Positions 1-12,114 of a DNA stretch of 64,000 nt are shown here, one piece after another. How positions within the stretch are numbered: position 1 is the first letter of the stretch; the number at the start of each line of letters is the position of its first letter. Origin of the DNA: Paraburkholderia phenazinium (lineage in GTDB: Bacteria; Pseudomonadota; Gammaproteobacteria; Burkholderiales; Burkholderiaceae); assembly GCF_900141745.1 (NCBI RefSeq), contig NZ_FSRM01000001.1, positions 62,001 through 126,000 of the forward strand, in the 5' to 3' direction. A program made the position numbers and the translations under genes. The notes below the pieces were generated by a model. It was not told the origin of the DNA and ran no database searches. It saw only the letters and a list, made by a program, of their open reading frames with translations.

Positions 1-395
1 ATCGTCACATTCGGCCGCGATTCGTAGATGATGCCGATTACGCCGAGCGGCACGCGCATCTGCCCGACCTGGATGCCACTCGGACGGTATTTGAGGTTGC
101 TGATCTCACCGATCTGATCCGGTAGCGCCGCGACCTGGCGCAGGCCTTCGACCATCGTCTTCAGCGCCTTGTCCGACAAGGTCAAACGGTCGATAAACGC
201 AGCGTCGTGCCCTTTCTCGCGTGCGCGTGCAACGTCGCGTGCATTGGCCTCTTTCAGCTGCGCCGACTCGCGTTCGATCGCGCGGGCCACTGCCTCGAGC
301 GCGGTGTTTTTCGCTGCCGTCGACGCCCGCGCCATCGCACGCGAAGCGTGCCGGGCGCGGCGGCCGAGGTCGGTCATGTACTGGTCGATATTCAT
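1..395 (-). CDS. proA: gamma-glutamyl phosphate reductase (N-terminal part; gene runs off the window)
   Basis: Only the first ~131 residues are present; the gene continues past base 1. The reading starts at the ATG complementary to 393-395 ([18 protein letters not shown]...) and runs in one open frame to the edge, where SRPNVTI of the NAD(P)-binding aldehyde-dehydrogenase fold is visible. ProA reduces gamma-glutamyl phosphate to glutamate-5-semialdehyde in cytoplasmic proline synthesis. It lies downstream of holA on the same strand with a 190-bp gap, the usual holA-proA order in Burkholderia. The catalytic cysteine lies outside the window. Identification rests on the N-terminal sequence and the neighbourhood. 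Confidence 0.9.
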   Translation of the reverse strand, partial: MNIDQYMTDLGRRARHASRAMARASTAAKNTALEAVARAIERESAQLKEANARDVARAREKGHDAAFIDRLTLSDKALKTMVEGLRQVAALPDQIGEISNLKYRPSGIQVGQMRVPLGVIGIIYESRPNVT

Positions 396-585
396 GGTGA
401 TTCTCGTGATGTCCGTACGTGTCTTCGGTACGCGGTGGACAGGCAGAATTGGCGAAAGATCAAACGATTGTAAGTCTGGTTGCAGCGGCTTGCTGGATGC
501 GCAGCCAACGGGGCCGATCAGAGTGGTTGCTGCGCGCTCACAGTCAGACCAGCGTCAAAACGCAGCCTGCAGGCGTGCGCTCTGT

Positions 586-1713
586 TCAGACCGGCCTGCG
601 CGCTGGCGCGGCTGGCGGTCGTGGCCTGCCAGGCGACCCGATTGGCGCAGCCGTCGCCTTCGCCGGCGCAGCGACTGTCATCGCCAGTTCGAACAGCCCA
701 TCCCATGGGTCAGGCGGTGGGTCATTGCGATGATTGCCAGGCGTGCCGCCGGACAGCCCCTTGACCTGGCGATCGAGCTTCGCCGCGAGCGCGAGCGCCT
801 TCTCCAGCGCCGCTTCGGTTACGCGCGACAAAGCCGGGCCGATCAGCCGCTCACGCGGCCCCCACACGCGGTTTTCGCGCACCAGCATCGCAAGCGGCTT
901 GCCCGCCGCCACGCCGCGTTTGATGCGCAAAAGCGTCCGCACTTCCTCGACAACGGCCCACAGCACCAGCACCGCCGCCTCGCCTTCGCCGCGCAAGCCG
1001 TCGAGCATGCGGGCAAGCCGTCCCACGTCGCCCGCCAGCATCGCCTCGTTCAGCTTGAAGACGTCATAGCGCGCGACGTTCAACACAGCGTCCTGCACCT
1101 GCTCGAGACTCAACGCCCCGGCCGGATAGAGCAACCCGAGCTTCTGAATTTCCTGATGCGCAGCAAGCAGATTGCCTTCCACGCGCTCCGCAATAAACTG
1201 CAAGGCGCGCCGCCCTTCCTCGCCGGCAGCCACACGCTGCCCCTGCTGCGACAGCCGCTGGCCGACCCAGTTGGGCAACTGCGCCCGCTCCACCGGATCG
1301 ATCTTCAGCGCCACACCCGCCTCGGCCAACGCAGTAAACCAGCCGGACTTCTGCGTTGCCGCATCGAGACGAGGCAGCGTGATCATCGTCAGGACATCGG
1401 AATTCACCGCGTCAGCGAGCGACTTCAACGCATCCGCGCCTTCCTTGCCCGGCTTGCCAGATGGAATCCGCAGCTCGACGAGCTGCTTGTCGCCGAACAG
1501 CGACATCGACTGGCTCGCACCCAGCAGCGAACTCCAGTCGAAGCCACGCTCCACCGTGAACACCGAGCGATCGGTATAGCCGGCCGAGCGCGCGGCCGCG
1601 CGGATCCGGTCGCCCGCTTCCTGCGCGAGCAGGTGCTCGTCGCCGTACACGACGTACAGGTCGGCGAGTCCCTTCGCGAGGTGCGCTTCGAGCGCGTCAA
1701 GTCGCAGTTGCAT
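586..1713 (-). CDS. holA: DNA polymerase III delta subunit
   Basis: A 375-aa protein starting MQLRLDALEAHLAKGLADLYVVYGDEHLL, typical of HolA, the clamp-loader subunit that opens the beta sliding clamp. The N-terminal AAA+-like region (~20-200) contains the family stretch GDEHLLAQEAGDRIR and the (I/L)xLPRLDAATQKSGWF segment. The C-terminal collar domain follows (~210-330). The last ~40 residues are rich in Pro and Ala and probably disordered. It sits 48 bp downstream of lptE, consistent with an lptE-holA transcript. No sign of disruption. Confidence 0.95.
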   Translation of the reverse strand: MQLRLDALEAHLAKGLADLYVVYGDEHLLAQEAGDRIRAAARSAGYTDRSVFTVERGFDWSSLLGASQSMSLFGDKQLVELRIPSGKPGKEGADALKSLADAVNSDVLTMITLPRLDAATQKSGWFTALAEAGVALKIDPVERAQLPNWVGQRLSQQGQRVAAGEEGRRALQFIAERVEGNLLAAHQEIQKLGLLYPAGALSLEQVQDAVLNVARYDVFKLNEAMLAGDVGRLARMLDGLRGEGEAAVLVLWAVVEEVRTLLRIKRGVAAGKPLAMLVRENRVWGPRERLIGPALSRVTEAALEKALALAAKLDRQVKGLSGGTPGNHRNDPPPDPWDGLFELAMTVAAPAKATAAPIGSPGRPRPPAAPARRPV

Positions 1714-1761
1714 GGCTACGGATCAACAGGATTGGCAAAACACGTCTGTGCAAGGCGCCGC

Positions 1762-2313
1762 TCAAAGCGGCGGCGGCGGCAACGGCACGCGCGGCGCAAC
1801 GGCAGGCGCGCCTTGGCCCGGCGCCGGATGCAGCGAATGCACGACACCCAGACGGCGGATCAGCTGATCGACGGCGTCACTTTGCATGTCCGCGTACAGG
1901 AGATCCGCTTCGGCCATTTTCGCCTGCGTGAACTCATCGCTGTAAGTCATGGCGCGGTTCAGCTCGATCGCGCTTTGCGGAATCAGTACCGTTCCGTCCG
2001 TGCCGTTGAGCGAGTAGAGCAGCGTGTAGGTGACTTCATATTCTTCGACGACGCCGAGAGAATTCATCGTCAGCACGCTGTTGCCACGAACCTCGGAAAC
2101 ATGCAGAACGGCATCCGCGTTCGACACCGCTTTGACGATCACCGTGTCGCTGCCGCCTTGAACCATTCGAGTCAAACGGCCGAGGAACGGGGCCGGCGCG
2201 CCCGCAACAGCGAGGCGCTTAAACGGATAGTCCTGCTGACCGCGTAGCTGAAAGCCACACGCGGACAACACCATTACCCCACACGCCAGCGTCAAAAACG
2301 ATCTGCGAGTCAC
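1762..2313 (-). CDS. lptE: LPS-assembly lipoprotein LptE (GTG start)
   Basis: A 183-aa outer-membrane lipoprotein that plugs the LptD barrel during lipopolysaccharide export. I place the start at the GTG complementary to 2311-2313 because AGGAG lies about six bases upstream and the protein then begins MTRRSFLTLACGVM with lipobox LSAC (Cys19). A longer in-frame reading from 2349 would put 12 unlikely residues before the signal peptide. The mature part begins with the LptE-like CGFQLRG motif. The C-terminus ends in a short proline run. It lies 88 bp after leuS and upstream of holA, a conserved betaproteobacterial order. Confidence 0.92.
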   Translation of the reverse strand: MTRRSFLTLACGVMVLSACGFQLRGQQDYPFKRLAVAGAPAPFLGRLTRMVQGGSDTVIVKAVSNADAVLHVSEVRGNSVLTMNSLGVVEEYEVTYTLLYSLNGTDGTVLIPQSAIELNRAMTYSDEFTQAKMAEADLLYADMQSDAVDQLIRRLGVVHSLHPAPGQGAPAVAPRVPLPPPPL

Positions 2314-2401
2314 ATTGGCTCCTGGTTCGCAGTAAATGCTGTACCACACTCGGGTGGCGCCACGGCTCGCGGCGCCGCCCTGCTTATTGCCAGCTTCGGC
2401 G

Positions 2402-5008
<2,607 letters not shown>

Positions 5009-5062
5009 CTAGGTTCGGTGCTTTCGCACCGGGCCTGGTGCTCTGCTAGATGAAATGGCGTC

Positions 5063-5096
5063 GTTTCCCCTTGTGCAGGGGAAAACGCTGATTATA
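5063..5096 (-). promoter_or_regulatory. possible leuS promoter -10 with a hairpin at the 5' end of the leader
   Basis: On the minus strand a perfect TATAAT lies at 5096-5091, between exbD and leuS. A few bases downstream GTTTTCCCC and GGGGAAAC (5085-5063) can form a hairpin at or near the 5' end of the leuS leader. No convincing -35 box is visible at 16-18 bp, so the promoter call is tentative. The hairpin could instead be the remnant of an exbD terminator, but it has no clear U-tract. Confidence 0.35.
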
Positions 5097-5135
5097 CCGT
5101 TCGCCGAGGGGTCTGCCGCGCGCCGCGCGGCATGG

Positions 5136-5567
5136 CTAATGGCCCGGCACGGGCGGCGGCGGGTCCGTCACAAAGCCTAGCCGCTGTAGCCCCGCCTGCT
5201 GCGCCGCGCCCATCACCTGGGCGATGACCTCGTAGCGCGTCGAGCGCTCGGCGCGCAGCTGGATCTCCGGCTGTTCCTGCTGCTTGCCCGCTTCCACAAA
5301 GCGCGCGCGCATCTGGTCGAGCGTCAGGGCATTGCCGTTCCAGTAGATCTTGCCCGCCGCGTCGATAGACAGCGAGATCGTCTGCGGTGTCTGACGGGCC
5401 GGTGCGGCGGCGACTTTCGGTAGGTCAAGCCGGATCGCGTGTGTGAATAAAGGCGCGGTAATGATAAAAATCACGAGCAGCACCAGCATCACGTCGATCA
5501 ACGGCGTCATGTTGATCTCTGCCATCGGCGCTGCGGTCTGCCGTTTTTCGAGTCCGCCGAATGCCAT
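5136..5567 (-). CDS. exbD: biopolymer transport protein ExbD/TolR family
   Basis: A 143-aa inner-membrane protein. After a short cytoplasmic N-terminus it has one transmembrane helix (~22-42, PLIDVMLVLLVIFIITAPLF) containing the family aspartate, Asp25, which carries protons in ExbD/TolR. A periplasmic domain follows and ends QRLGFVTDPPPP. With the ExbB/TolQ-like protein encoded just upstream it forms a proton-driven motor that energises TonB or TolA. No tonB or tolA gene lies alongside, so whether it serves TonB or Tol is not settled by context. Confidence 0.93.
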   Translation of the reverse strand: MAFGGLEKRQTAAPMAEINMTPLIDVMLVLLVIFIITAPLFTHAIRLDLPKVAAAPARQTPQTISLSIDAAGKIYWNGNALTLDQMRARFVEAGKQQEQPEIQLRAERSTRYEVIAQVMGAAQQAGLQRLGFVTDPPPPVPGH

Positions 5568-5637
5568 GTCGACCTCCTGCCTGACTAAAGCTGAACTGGG
5601 CTAAGCTGGTTTCACCTGATGCGAGCGGCGGCGCCGC

Positions 5638-6300
5638 TCAAGCGGGCGCGCAGACGTAGGCGTGCAGATCGTGCGCGAAGCCGTCCAGTTCCTCGGACAG
5701 TTGCCGCACCATGCGGCCGAGCACGTTGTAGGCAAGCACCGCGGGAATCGCAACCACGAGGCCGAAGGCCGTCATGATCAGCGCCTCGCCGACTGGCCCG
5801 GCAACGTTTTCGATCATCGCCTGCCCGCTCGCGGCAATACTGCCGAGCGCGTGATAGATGCCCCACACGGTGCCGAGCAAGCCGACGAACGGCGCCGTGC
5901 TACCCACCGATGCCAGCAGCACCTGGCCAAACTCGAGCCGCCGCTGCGAGGTGGTGAGCGCTTGACGCAGCGCCCGCAAGACCCGCTCGCTGCGCTCGAC
6001 GCGTGCGAGCAACGCACCGGGGATATCCACCTCCGAGGCATGCAACGCGGCTTCGGCGAGCGGCGTGAAGACCCGTTCGCTATCGACAAGCCGCAGCGCG
6101 GCGACACCGTCGGTTAAGGTCGACGCCTGCCAGAACTCGGTTATCGCGCGCGACGCCTGACGCTTCGCGCGGCTCAGAACCCAGCTTTTGACGATCAGAA
6201 AGCACCAGCTCGCCACCGACATCGCTAGCAGCACATAGGCTACTGCATGGGTGATCGTGTCGCTGGATTGCAGGTAGTGAAGAATGCCGGTGCCTGCCAT
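5638..6300 (-). CDS. exbB: MotA/TolQ/ExbB proton channel family protein
   Basis: A 220-aa inner-membrane protein starting MAGTGILHYLQSSDTITHAV. The ATG complementary to 6298-6300 is preceded by GAGGT, which decides it over a much longer in-frame extension of about 100 basic residues. Three membrane helices are visible: ~15-40, the segment with GSTAPFVGLLGTVWGIYHAL, and the segment with EALIMTAFGLVVAIPAVLAYN; these hold the conserved GLLGTVWG signature. It forms the stator complex with the ExbD encoded 70 bp downstream. Confidence 0.93.
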   Translation of the reverse strand: MAGTGILHYLQSSDTITHAVAYVLLAMSVASWCFLIVKSWVLSRAKRQASRAITEFWQASTLTDGVAALRLVDSERVFTPLAEAALHASEVDIPGALLARVERSERVLRALRQALTTSQRRLEFGQVLLASVGSTAPFVGLLGTVWGIYHALGSIAASGQAMIENVAGPVGEALIMTAFGLVVAIPAVLAYNVLGRMVRQLSEELDGFAHDLHAYVCAPA

Positions 6301-6364
6301 TGGACCTCGCCGTCGGAAAGTGTGCGCAGATGGGATACGGGGCGCACGCCGAGCATACGTGCGC

Positions 6365-7162
6365 TCAGCGCAGGCCGAGTACGTCCTGCATGTCGTACAG
6401 GCCGCTTGCGTGGCCTTCGAGGAAACGCGCCGCGCGTAGCGCGCCCTGTGCATAAGACAAGCGGCTCGCCGATTTGTGCGTAATCTCGACGCGTTCGCCG
6501 GTACCGGCGAACAGCACGGTGTGATCGCCGACGATATCGCCGCCGCGGATCGCCGCGAAACCGATGGTGGACGGGTCACGCTCGCCGGTGATGCCCTCGC
6601 GGCCATAGACCGCGCAGTCGTCGAGATTGCGGCCGAGCGCGCCGGCGATCACTTCGCCCATTGCCAGCGCGGTACCGGACGGCGCGTCGACCTTGTGGCG
6701 GTGATGCGCCTCGATGATCTCGATGTCGTACCCGGTCGCGAAGTGCTGCGCGGCGTATTCGAGCAGCTTCAGCGTGACATTGACGCCCACGCTCATGTTG
6801 GCGGCAAAGACGATGCCGATCTTTTCAGCCGCCGCGCGCAGTTGCGCCTTCTGCTCGCTTTCGAAACCCGTGGTGCCGATCACCATCTTGACGTTGTGGC
6901 GCTGCGCCGCTTCGAGATGCACGAGCGTGGCCGCCGGCCGCGTGAAATCGATCAGGGCGTCGGACTGGGCGAACACCTGCTCGATATCGTCGCTCAGCAG
7001 AATCCCAGTTTGCTTGCCGAGGAACGCGCCGGCATCCTGACCAAGTTGCGCCGACCCGGTCCGCACGAGCGCGCCGGAAAGCTTGACGCCAGAATCGTTC
7101 AGGACGGTTTCGATCAGCATCCGGCCCATACGGCCCGAGGCACCGGCAATAGCAATGTTCAT
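6365..7162 (-). CDS. dapB: 4-hydroxy-tetrahydrodipicolinate reductase
   Basis: A 265-aa cytoplasmic enzyme of lysine and diaminopimelate synthesis, reducing the dihydrodipicolinate precursor with NAD(P)H. Visible: the N-terminal Rossmann motif GASGRMGRM (~7-15), [14 protein letters not shown], and the catalytic/substrate motif [16 protein letters not shown] use the ATG at 7160-7162; a GTG three codons upstream (7171) is possible, but neither has a strong ribosome-binding site. It ends 64 bp before exbB and follows bamE on the same strand, with a terminator between. Confidence 0.96.
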   Translation of the reverse strand: MNIAIAGASGRMGRMLIETVLNDSGVKLSGALVRTGSAQLGQDAGAFLGKQTGILLSDDIEQVFAQSDALIDFTRPAATLVHLEAAQRHNVKMVIGTTGFESEQKAQLRAAAEKIGIVFAANMSVGVNVTLKLLEYAAQHFATGYDIEIIEAHHRHKVDAPSGTALAMGEVIAGALGRNLDDCAVYGREGITGERDPSTIGFAAIRGGDIVGDHTVLFAGTGERVEITHKSASRLSYAQGALRAARFLEGHASGLYDMQDVLGLR

Positions 7163-7286
7163 GGCAGTCACGCGCGAAATATGACGTTAGAAACGACGGG
7201 GTAAAAAACAACGCGAAGCGCAAAGCGCGTCACAGGGCACCTGAAAGCGCGCCCCTCAGGACAGAACACAAGGCGCAACAAACACA

Positions 7287-7322
7287 AATGACGGGCTCGC
7301 GCGCTAAACGCGGCCCGTCATT
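7287..7322 (-). terminator. intrinsic terminator after bamE
   Basis: The arms AATGACGGGC (7287-7296) and GCCCGTCATT (7313-7322) pair perfectly. On the minus strand the hairpin is followed by TTGTGTTTGTTG, T-rich but interrupted. It lies 17 bp after the bamE stop and separates bamE from dapB. Confidence 0.7.
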
Positions 7323-7338
7323 GTCAGGGACAGCGTAT

Positions 7339-8148
7339 TTAGCTACCCGTTCCCGTGGTCGCCGGAGCGGACGTCAGCGGTGCGTTGTAGGTCGGCCCGT
7401 TGTTGCTCTGCGAGCCAGCCGGTCCCACCGGGTTGTCCTGCTGTTCGCTCGGCACGGTAGGCGGCGCCGGACGCGTGAACTGGAATTGCGGCGCCCCAGG
7501 CGACGTAGCGCCTTGCGGGACCACACCACCGTTCGCGGTCGGCGTACCTGCCCGCACCGACGGCGTGATCTTGCCGCTCGGGGCCTGCACGGCGTCCGTT
7601 GCACGATTGGCCGCCTGCGCGGCTTCGGCGTTCGGATCCATGGACTGCGCAGACACCGTGCCGGCCGTTGCCGGCGGCGTAGCCGCAGCGGCGCCCGAAG
7701 CGGCAACCGCCCCGCTGGCTGCCGCAGCCTCTGCTGCCACAAACGCTTTCTTGCCGCGCTTGTCGCCGTCGATTTCGGCGAGCAATTCAAGGTTGGACGG
7801 CAGATCCTGACCGCCCGACCAGTTTGCAACCGTATCGCCCGAGAAGTTCACGACGAAGTCACGCTGTTGCACGACGCTCGTATTGCCACGCTTGAAATAG
7901 AACACGTAGTCCCAACGGTCTGCGTGGAACATATCCGCCAGGAGCGGCGTGCCGAGCAACTGGCGCACCTGGTCCCGTGTCATACCCACCTTCATTTGCG
8001 CAGCTGCCTCAGCCGAGACAAAATTGCCCTGCACAACGGTAATCCGATAAGGCGTGATGCTTTGCGCGATTCGCTGCGTTACGCTGTCGTAGGTCGAGCA
8101 CCCGGCAAGAACCGCGACAGTCGCTGCAGCAATCAAGGTACCCCGCAT
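7339..8148 (-). CDS. bamE: outer-membrane assembly lipoprotein BamE (SmpA/OmlA) with a long low-complexity tail
   Basis: A 269-aa lipoprotein of the BAM complex that folds outer-membrane proteins. The ATG at 8146-8148 follows a GGGGGAG site and gives a signal peptide with lipobox LAGC (Cys17); in-frame starts further upstream lack this. The BamE domain (~18-125) shows QGNFVSAEAAAQMKVGMTR followed by QLLGTPLLADMFHADRWDY. Family members are usually ~110-180 aa; here residues ~150-269 are an Ala/Pro/Thr/Gly-rich extension of unknown role. It is divergent from fur, a widely conserved pairing. Confidence 0.92.
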   Translation of the reverse strand: MRGTLIAAATVAVLAGCSTYDSVTQRIAQSITPYRITVVQGNFVSAEAAAQMKVGMTRDQVRQLLGTPLLADMFHADRWDYVFYFKRGNTSVVQQRDFVVNFSGDTVANWSGGQDLPSNLELLAEIDGDKRGKKAFVAAEAAAASGAVAASGAAAATPPATAGTVSAQSMDPNAEAAQAANRATDAVQAPSGKITPSVRAGTPTANGGVVPQGATSPGAPQFQFTRPAPPTVPSEQQDNPVGPAGSQSNNGPTYNAPLTSAPATTGTGS

Positions 8149-8310
8149 GCGGCTCCCCCGGTAGATCAGTAGAGATTTTGAAATCATTTCACTCACCGTG
8201 CGGGCCCTGCCTGTGGCGGACCGCGCGAGTTTCATTGCATCGAAGATGACCTGAACAGCGTAAACACATTACTATTAGAACCCTGCATTGTACTCTAGGG
8301 ATCCCTTGTC

Positions 8311-8739
8311 ATGACCAATCCAACCGATCTGAAAAATATCGGGCTCAAGGCGACCCTACCGCGCCTCAAGATTCTGGAGATTTTCCAGCACAGCCCGGTG
8401 CGCCACCTGACTGCGGAAGACGTCTACCGCAACCTGCTGCACGAGGAGCTCGATATCGGGCTTGCTACGGTCTATCGCGTGCTGACTCAGTTCGAGCAGG
8501 CGGGGCTTTTGTCGCGCAGCAACTTCGAATCCGGCAAAGCCGTGTTCGAACTCAACGAAGGCACCCACCACGATCACCTGGTGTGTATCGACTGCGGGCT
8601 GGTCGAGGAGTTCTTCGACCAGGAAATCGAGAGCCGCCAGCAGGCTATTGCCAAAGAGCGCGGTTTCAAGCTGCAGGAGCACGCGCTCGCGCTGTACGGC
8701 GCCTGCACGAAGGAAAACTGCCCGCATCGCAAGCATTGA
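8311..8739 (+). CDS. fur: ferric uptake regulator Fur
   Basis: A 142-aa metal-dependent repressor of iron-uptake genes. The winged helix (~1-85) includes [17 protein letters not shown]. The C-terminal metal and dimer domain has the [11 protein letters not shown] motif and a second cysteine pair CTKENC near the end, as in classical Fur. Starts at ATG 8311. It shares a ~160-bp divergent intergenic region with bamE and is followed by an intrinsic terminator. Confidence 0.97.
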   Translation: MTNPTDLKNIGLKATLPRLKILEIFQHSPVRHLTAEDVYRNLLHEELDIGLATVYRVLTQFEQAGLLSRSNFESGKAVFELNEGTHHDHLVCIDCGLVEEFFDQEIESRQQAIAKERGFKLQEHALALYGACTKENCPHRKH

Positions 8740-8791
8740 GCGGCATTATCGTCGCGAGCCTCATGGTTCGCGAGCCACGCAGGTAATAAAG

Positions 8792-8827
8792 AGAAACCCG
8801 GTCGTCGTCAGTCGGCCGGGTTTTTTT
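8792..8827 (+). terminator. intrinsic terminator after fur
   Basis: AAACCCGG (8795-8802) pairs with CCGGGTTT (starting at 8816) and is followed by a seven-T run. It lies 50-90 bp after the fur stop and ends before the convergent ureidoglycolate lyase gene. Confidence 0.85.
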
Positions 8828-8872
8828 GCGTCCAGGGTACGCAGGGCCTACCGTACGGTGCGTTCGGGCTGC

Positions 8873-9382
8873 TCAGAGGCCGTAAGCGTAGGTAACACGC
8901 GCGAGATGCCATGGCTCAGCCAGCGCAATCTCGTCGCAATTGGGCTGATCGCCGCCTCGATCCACCACCACGAAATCGCTGACGCGCTCGAGCGCGAGCA
9001 GCGGGTGGTGCCAGACCCCTTTTGCGTAGTTGACGCCCTGCCAACCCTCGGTCCAGAAGCCGCGCATGTGCGCCGGATCGAACTCGCCAGCCGGCGCGAC
9101 GACGATCAGGTAGCTCAACGCTGAAAGCGGGAGGAAAGCCTGACTGCCGAGCGGGTGGCGCTCCATCATGTTGATCTCGACCGGCAACGCACGCGGTTGC
9201 GCGCGAAACAGGTTGATCAGTGGGCGGCCGCCCTGCTCGCCCACGTCGACCTGCGCAAGATCGTGGTAGCGCTCGGTCGTGCCGCCATTGATAGGAAAGT
9301 GACGTGCGCCGTCCAGTTCGATCACGTCTCCAAACGGTGCGAAAGCTTCGCGCGTCAGGCGCTCCATCTGCAGGATCTTCAT
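8873..9382 (-). CDS. allA: ureidoglycolate lyase
   Basis: A 169-aa cupin-fold enzyme that splits ureidoglycolate into glyoxylate and urea, the last step of the allantoicase branch of purine breakdown. Family signatures are [14 protein letters not shown] at the start, then [24 protein letters not shown] and the C-terminal WHHPLLAL. Full length for AllA. It lies 39 bp downstream of the allantoicase gene on the same strand, so the two consecutive enzymes are very probably co-transcribed. Confidence 0.93.
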   Translation of the reverse strand: MKILQMERLTREAFAPFGDVIELDGARHFPINGGTTERYHDLAQVDVGEQGGRPLINLFRAQPRALPVEINMMERHPLGSQAFLPLSALSYLIVVAPAGEFDPAHMRGFWTEGWQGVNYAKGVWHHPLLALERVSDFVVVDRGGDQPNCDEIALAEPWHLARVTYAYGL

Positions 9383-9421
9383 TGCGGTGTCTCCGTTGCC
9401 ATGCTCCTCTGGGTGCTTCGC

Positions 9422-10432
9422 TTACGCCAACTCACCCCACAGACGCAGGCGGGAAACACCACCGTCCGGATAGATATTGAAGCGCACATGGGTGACCGGG
9501 CCAAGCTTGGACAGTTCGGCCTCAAACGGATGCACGTGGTCCATCTGCAGTTTCTGCTCGCCCATCAGCACCGGCCAGAACATGGCCTGGGTGACGAGCG
9601 ACTCGTCCGTACCACCCGTCACGCTCGCGGCCTGCAGCGAGCAGCGGTCTGGGAAATTGCCCTTGAAATGCGCCGTGTCCACTTCGACCTTGCGAATCAC
9701 ACCGGGTCGCGCCAGCGCGACGATCGCCCAATCGTTGCCTGGCTCGCGGCGGCGGCGCGTTTCCCAGCCGTCGCCCATGTTGACCCCGCGTCCTGGCATC
9801 AGCATCTGCGAGGCCGGTCCGAAATGCTGGTTGTTCGCGGCGACCAGATAGGCGCCGTTTTCGATCGCCGCCAGATCGATCAGGCTGGCGCGTTCGACGC
9901 GATCCCAATCGCGCTTCGGTTGTCCGTAGACACGCAGGCGCGCGAGACCACCGTCCGGGTAAAGGTTCACACGCAGGTGCGTGAAGGCGCGCGGGTCGCT
10001 GACTTCCACGTAGTGGTGCTGATTGCCCTGCAGCGTCATCGCGGGCACGACGACTTGCCAGTCGGCGTTGTCGGGCGGCGTGTCGCTTTCTGCATGGCAG
10101 CCTTCCAGTGACGCCGCCGGCGGAAAGTTGCCGGTGAAGTGGCTCGTATCCAGGTCCACGCCATGAATGACGCATGGGCGCGCGAGCCGGACCACGCAAT
10201 AGTCGTGTCCGGTGGTGCGCTTGCGGCGGGTCTCCCAGCCGTCCATCCATTTGCCGTGATCGTCGTACTTGCCAGGAATGAACACCGCCGGCTGCGGTTC
10301 GAGCATGCGCTCTTTGGGCGCGAAGAATTCATCGCTTGCATAGAGCGCCTGCGCACCCAGGCGCGGGTCGGCCAGGTTCATGTAGCGGCGCGTGAAAGCG
10401 GGTGCGTTCGGGTCGAGGGTCGGAGTAGCCAT
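9422..10432 (-). CDS. alc: allantoicase
   Basis: A 336-aa enzyme that hydrolyses allantoate to ureidoglycolate and urea. It is made of two tandem repeats of the allantoicase jelly-roll: each holds a GDGWETRR- or [12 protein letters not shown] motif, an [16 protein letters not shown] or [20 protein letters not shown] motif, and a closing [16 protein letters not shown] or [20 protein letters not shown] motif. Starts at the ATG complementary to 10430-10432. Together with allA it takes allantoate to glyoxylate plus two urea. No allantoinase lies in the window. Confidence 0.95.
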   Translation of the reverse strand: MATPTLDPNAPAFTRRYMNLADPRLGAQALYASDEFFAPKERMLEPQPAVFIPGKYDDHGKWMDGWETRRKRTTGHDYCVVRLARPCVIHGVDLDTSHFTGNFPPAASLEGCHAESDTPPDNADWQVVVPAMTLQGNQHHYVEVSDPRAFTHLRVNLYPDGGLARLRVYGQPKRDWDRVERASLIDLAAIENGAYLVAANNQHFGPASQMLMPGRGVNMGDGWETRRRREPGNDWAIVALARPGVIRKVEVDTAHFKGNFPDRCSLQAASVTGGTDESLVTQAMFWPVLMGEQKLQMDHVHPFEAELSKLGPVTHVRFNIYPDGGVSRLRLWGELA

Positions 10433-10558
10433 GGTCTCGGTCTGACGGTAAGAGGGTGAAAATCCGCTGGCGCGGCTGCGTGTGTTGCCTGCATTGGCGT
10501 ACCGCTGCGTTGCGCCTGACGGACCAGTGATGAGATGTAGTTGGTGGTGCCGTTTGAA

Positions 10559-11887
10559 TCAGGTTGCGTGCGCGGGATTGACTGAGACGCCCGCCACATT
10601 CGTTTCTTCGCCTGCGGGAACATAGAGGAACGCGGCTTCCCGGTTCAATACGCTACGAGCGCGGGCTTTGTCGATATCGTTTTCCCAGACCGCCACGACC
10701 ACCGTGGCAACGCAATTGCCGATCAGATTCGTCAATGCACGCGCAATGCCGACGAACCAGTCCACCGGCAGAATCAGCACCAGACCGAGTACCGGGATCG
10801 CAGGAATCGCGGAAAGCGTCGCGGCCAGAATCACGATTGCCGAACCGGGGATACCATGCGCCCCTTTCGACGTCACCAGTGACACCAGCACCACCACGAT
10901 CAGATCGTGAAGCGACAGCGGCGTATTGGTGGCCTGCGCAATGAAGATCACCGCGAGCGTCAGATAGATCGAGAAACCGTCGAGATTGAACGAGTAGCCC
11001 GTCGGAATCACGAGGCCGACCGTCGAGTCTTTTACCCCCATCCATTCGAGCTTGCGCATCACCTGCGGCAACACCGCATCGGAGGAGGCCGTGCCGAGCA
11101 CGATCGACATTTCCTCACGCAGATAGCGGATCAGCTTGAAGACGCTAAAGCCGGCCAGACGCATCACGACGCCAAGCACCACGGCCACAAACACGATACA
11201 GCTCGCGTAGAACACCACCACCAGCAATCCGAGTTGTTCGAGCGAAGCGACACCATAAGTGCCTGTGGTAAATGCAATCGCGCCAAGCACGCCGAGCGGC
11301 GCCAGCTTGATGATGAAGCTCATCACGCGAAAGAACACTTGTGCCAGTTCGTCGATCAGGCCGCTCACCTTCTGCGCCTTGTCGCCGAGCAGCGACAGAG
11401 CCGAACCGAACAGCACCGAGAACACGAGAATCTGCAGGATGTCGCCGGTGGCGAACGCGTTGAAAGCGGTGTCGGGGATGATCTTCAGCAGAAATCCTGC
11501 GGTGTCCTTCAGATCTTTGGTGTGTTCGGTGTACGTATTGAGCGAGGCCGCATCGAGTGAATGCAGGTTGATGTTCATGCCGACGCCGGGCTTCGTGACA
11601 TAGGCCAGCACCGCGCCGATCACCAGAGCAATCGTCGTCATGAACTCGAAGTAGACCACCGCTTTCAGGCCCACCCGTCCCACTTTCTTCAGATCGCCCG
11701 CATGCGCCATGCCGCTCACCACCACGCAGAACACGATCGGACCAATCACCATCTTGATCAGTTTGAGAAAGCCGTCGCCGAGCGGCCGCAACGACTGGGC
11801 GAAATGCGGAAACAGCGCGCCGATCACGATGCCCGCCACTAGAGCGACCACCACCCGGCCAAACAGCGAATTGAAAAACTTCAACAC
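10559..11887 (-). CDS. dctA: DctA-type dicarboxylate:cation symporter
   Basis: A 442-aa inner-membrane transporter of the DAACS family. Visible family elements are GDGFLKLIKMVIGPIVF, the serine-rich re-entrant region LGTASSDAVLPQVMRKLE, and the transport motif GYSFNLDGFSIYLTLAVIFIAQATN. DctA imports succinate, fumarate and malate; allantoate or glyoxylate-derived acids are possible substrates given the neighbours, but that is inference. A perfect palindrome 34 bp upstream of the start probably binds the divergent FadR-type regulator. Confidence 0.92.
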   Translation of the reverse strand: MLKFFNSLFGRVVVALVAGIVIGALFPHFAQSLRPLGDGFLKLIKMVIGPIVFCVVVSGMAHAGDLKKVGRVGLKAVVYFEFMTTIALVIGAVLAYVTKPGVGMNINLHSLDAASLNTYTEHTKDLKDTAGFLLKIIPDTAFNAFATGDILQILVFSVLFGSALSLLGDKAQKVSGLIDELAQVFFRVMSFIIKLAPLGVLGAIAFTTGTYGVASLEQLGLLVVVFYASCIVFVAVVLGVVMRLAGFSVFKLIRYLREEMSIVLGTASSDAVLPQVMRKLEWMGVKDSTVGLVIPTGYSFNLDGFSIYLTLAVIFIAQATNTPLSLHDLIVVVLVSLVTSKGAHGIPGSAIVILAATLSAIPAIPVLGLVLILPVDWFVGIARALTNLIGNCVATVVVAVWENDIDKARARSVLNREAAFLYVPAGEETNVAGVSVNPAHAT

Positions 11888-11920
11888 GGCCTTCTCCCGG
11901 TTACGGATTTCATCTGTTCA

Positions 11921-11937
11921 TACTGGTCCGACCAGTA
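11921..11937. promoter_or_regulatory. FadR/GntR-type operator between dctA and its regulator
   Basis: The sequence TACTGGTCCGACCAGTA is a perfect palindrome about one central base. It contains TGGTCCGACCA, fitting the TGGTnnnACCA pattern bound by many FadR-subfamily GntR regulators. It lies 34-50 bp upstream of the dctA start and about 180 bp upstream of the regulator gene. Confidence 0.75.
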
Positions 11938-12114
11938 CTGTTATGGCGAATAGTAGGAAGCCGATATAGTCCCGTCAAGGTCGAAATAAATAGCGTTTAC
12001 CCGCCTGTCTTTGCTCTGCTTACGGGCTATTTTGTCGGGAGATTAATTGCGCGATGCGTGCGTCGAAGCCCGGGATTACAATGCCGGTCAGACCACGCGC
12101 TTCCGTCGAGGATC

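Noticed and set aside
169..2247. Long plus-strand open frame opposite proA, holA and lptE
   Set aside because: It is the antisense shadow of recognised genes in GC-rich DNA; Arg/His-rich with no family signature.
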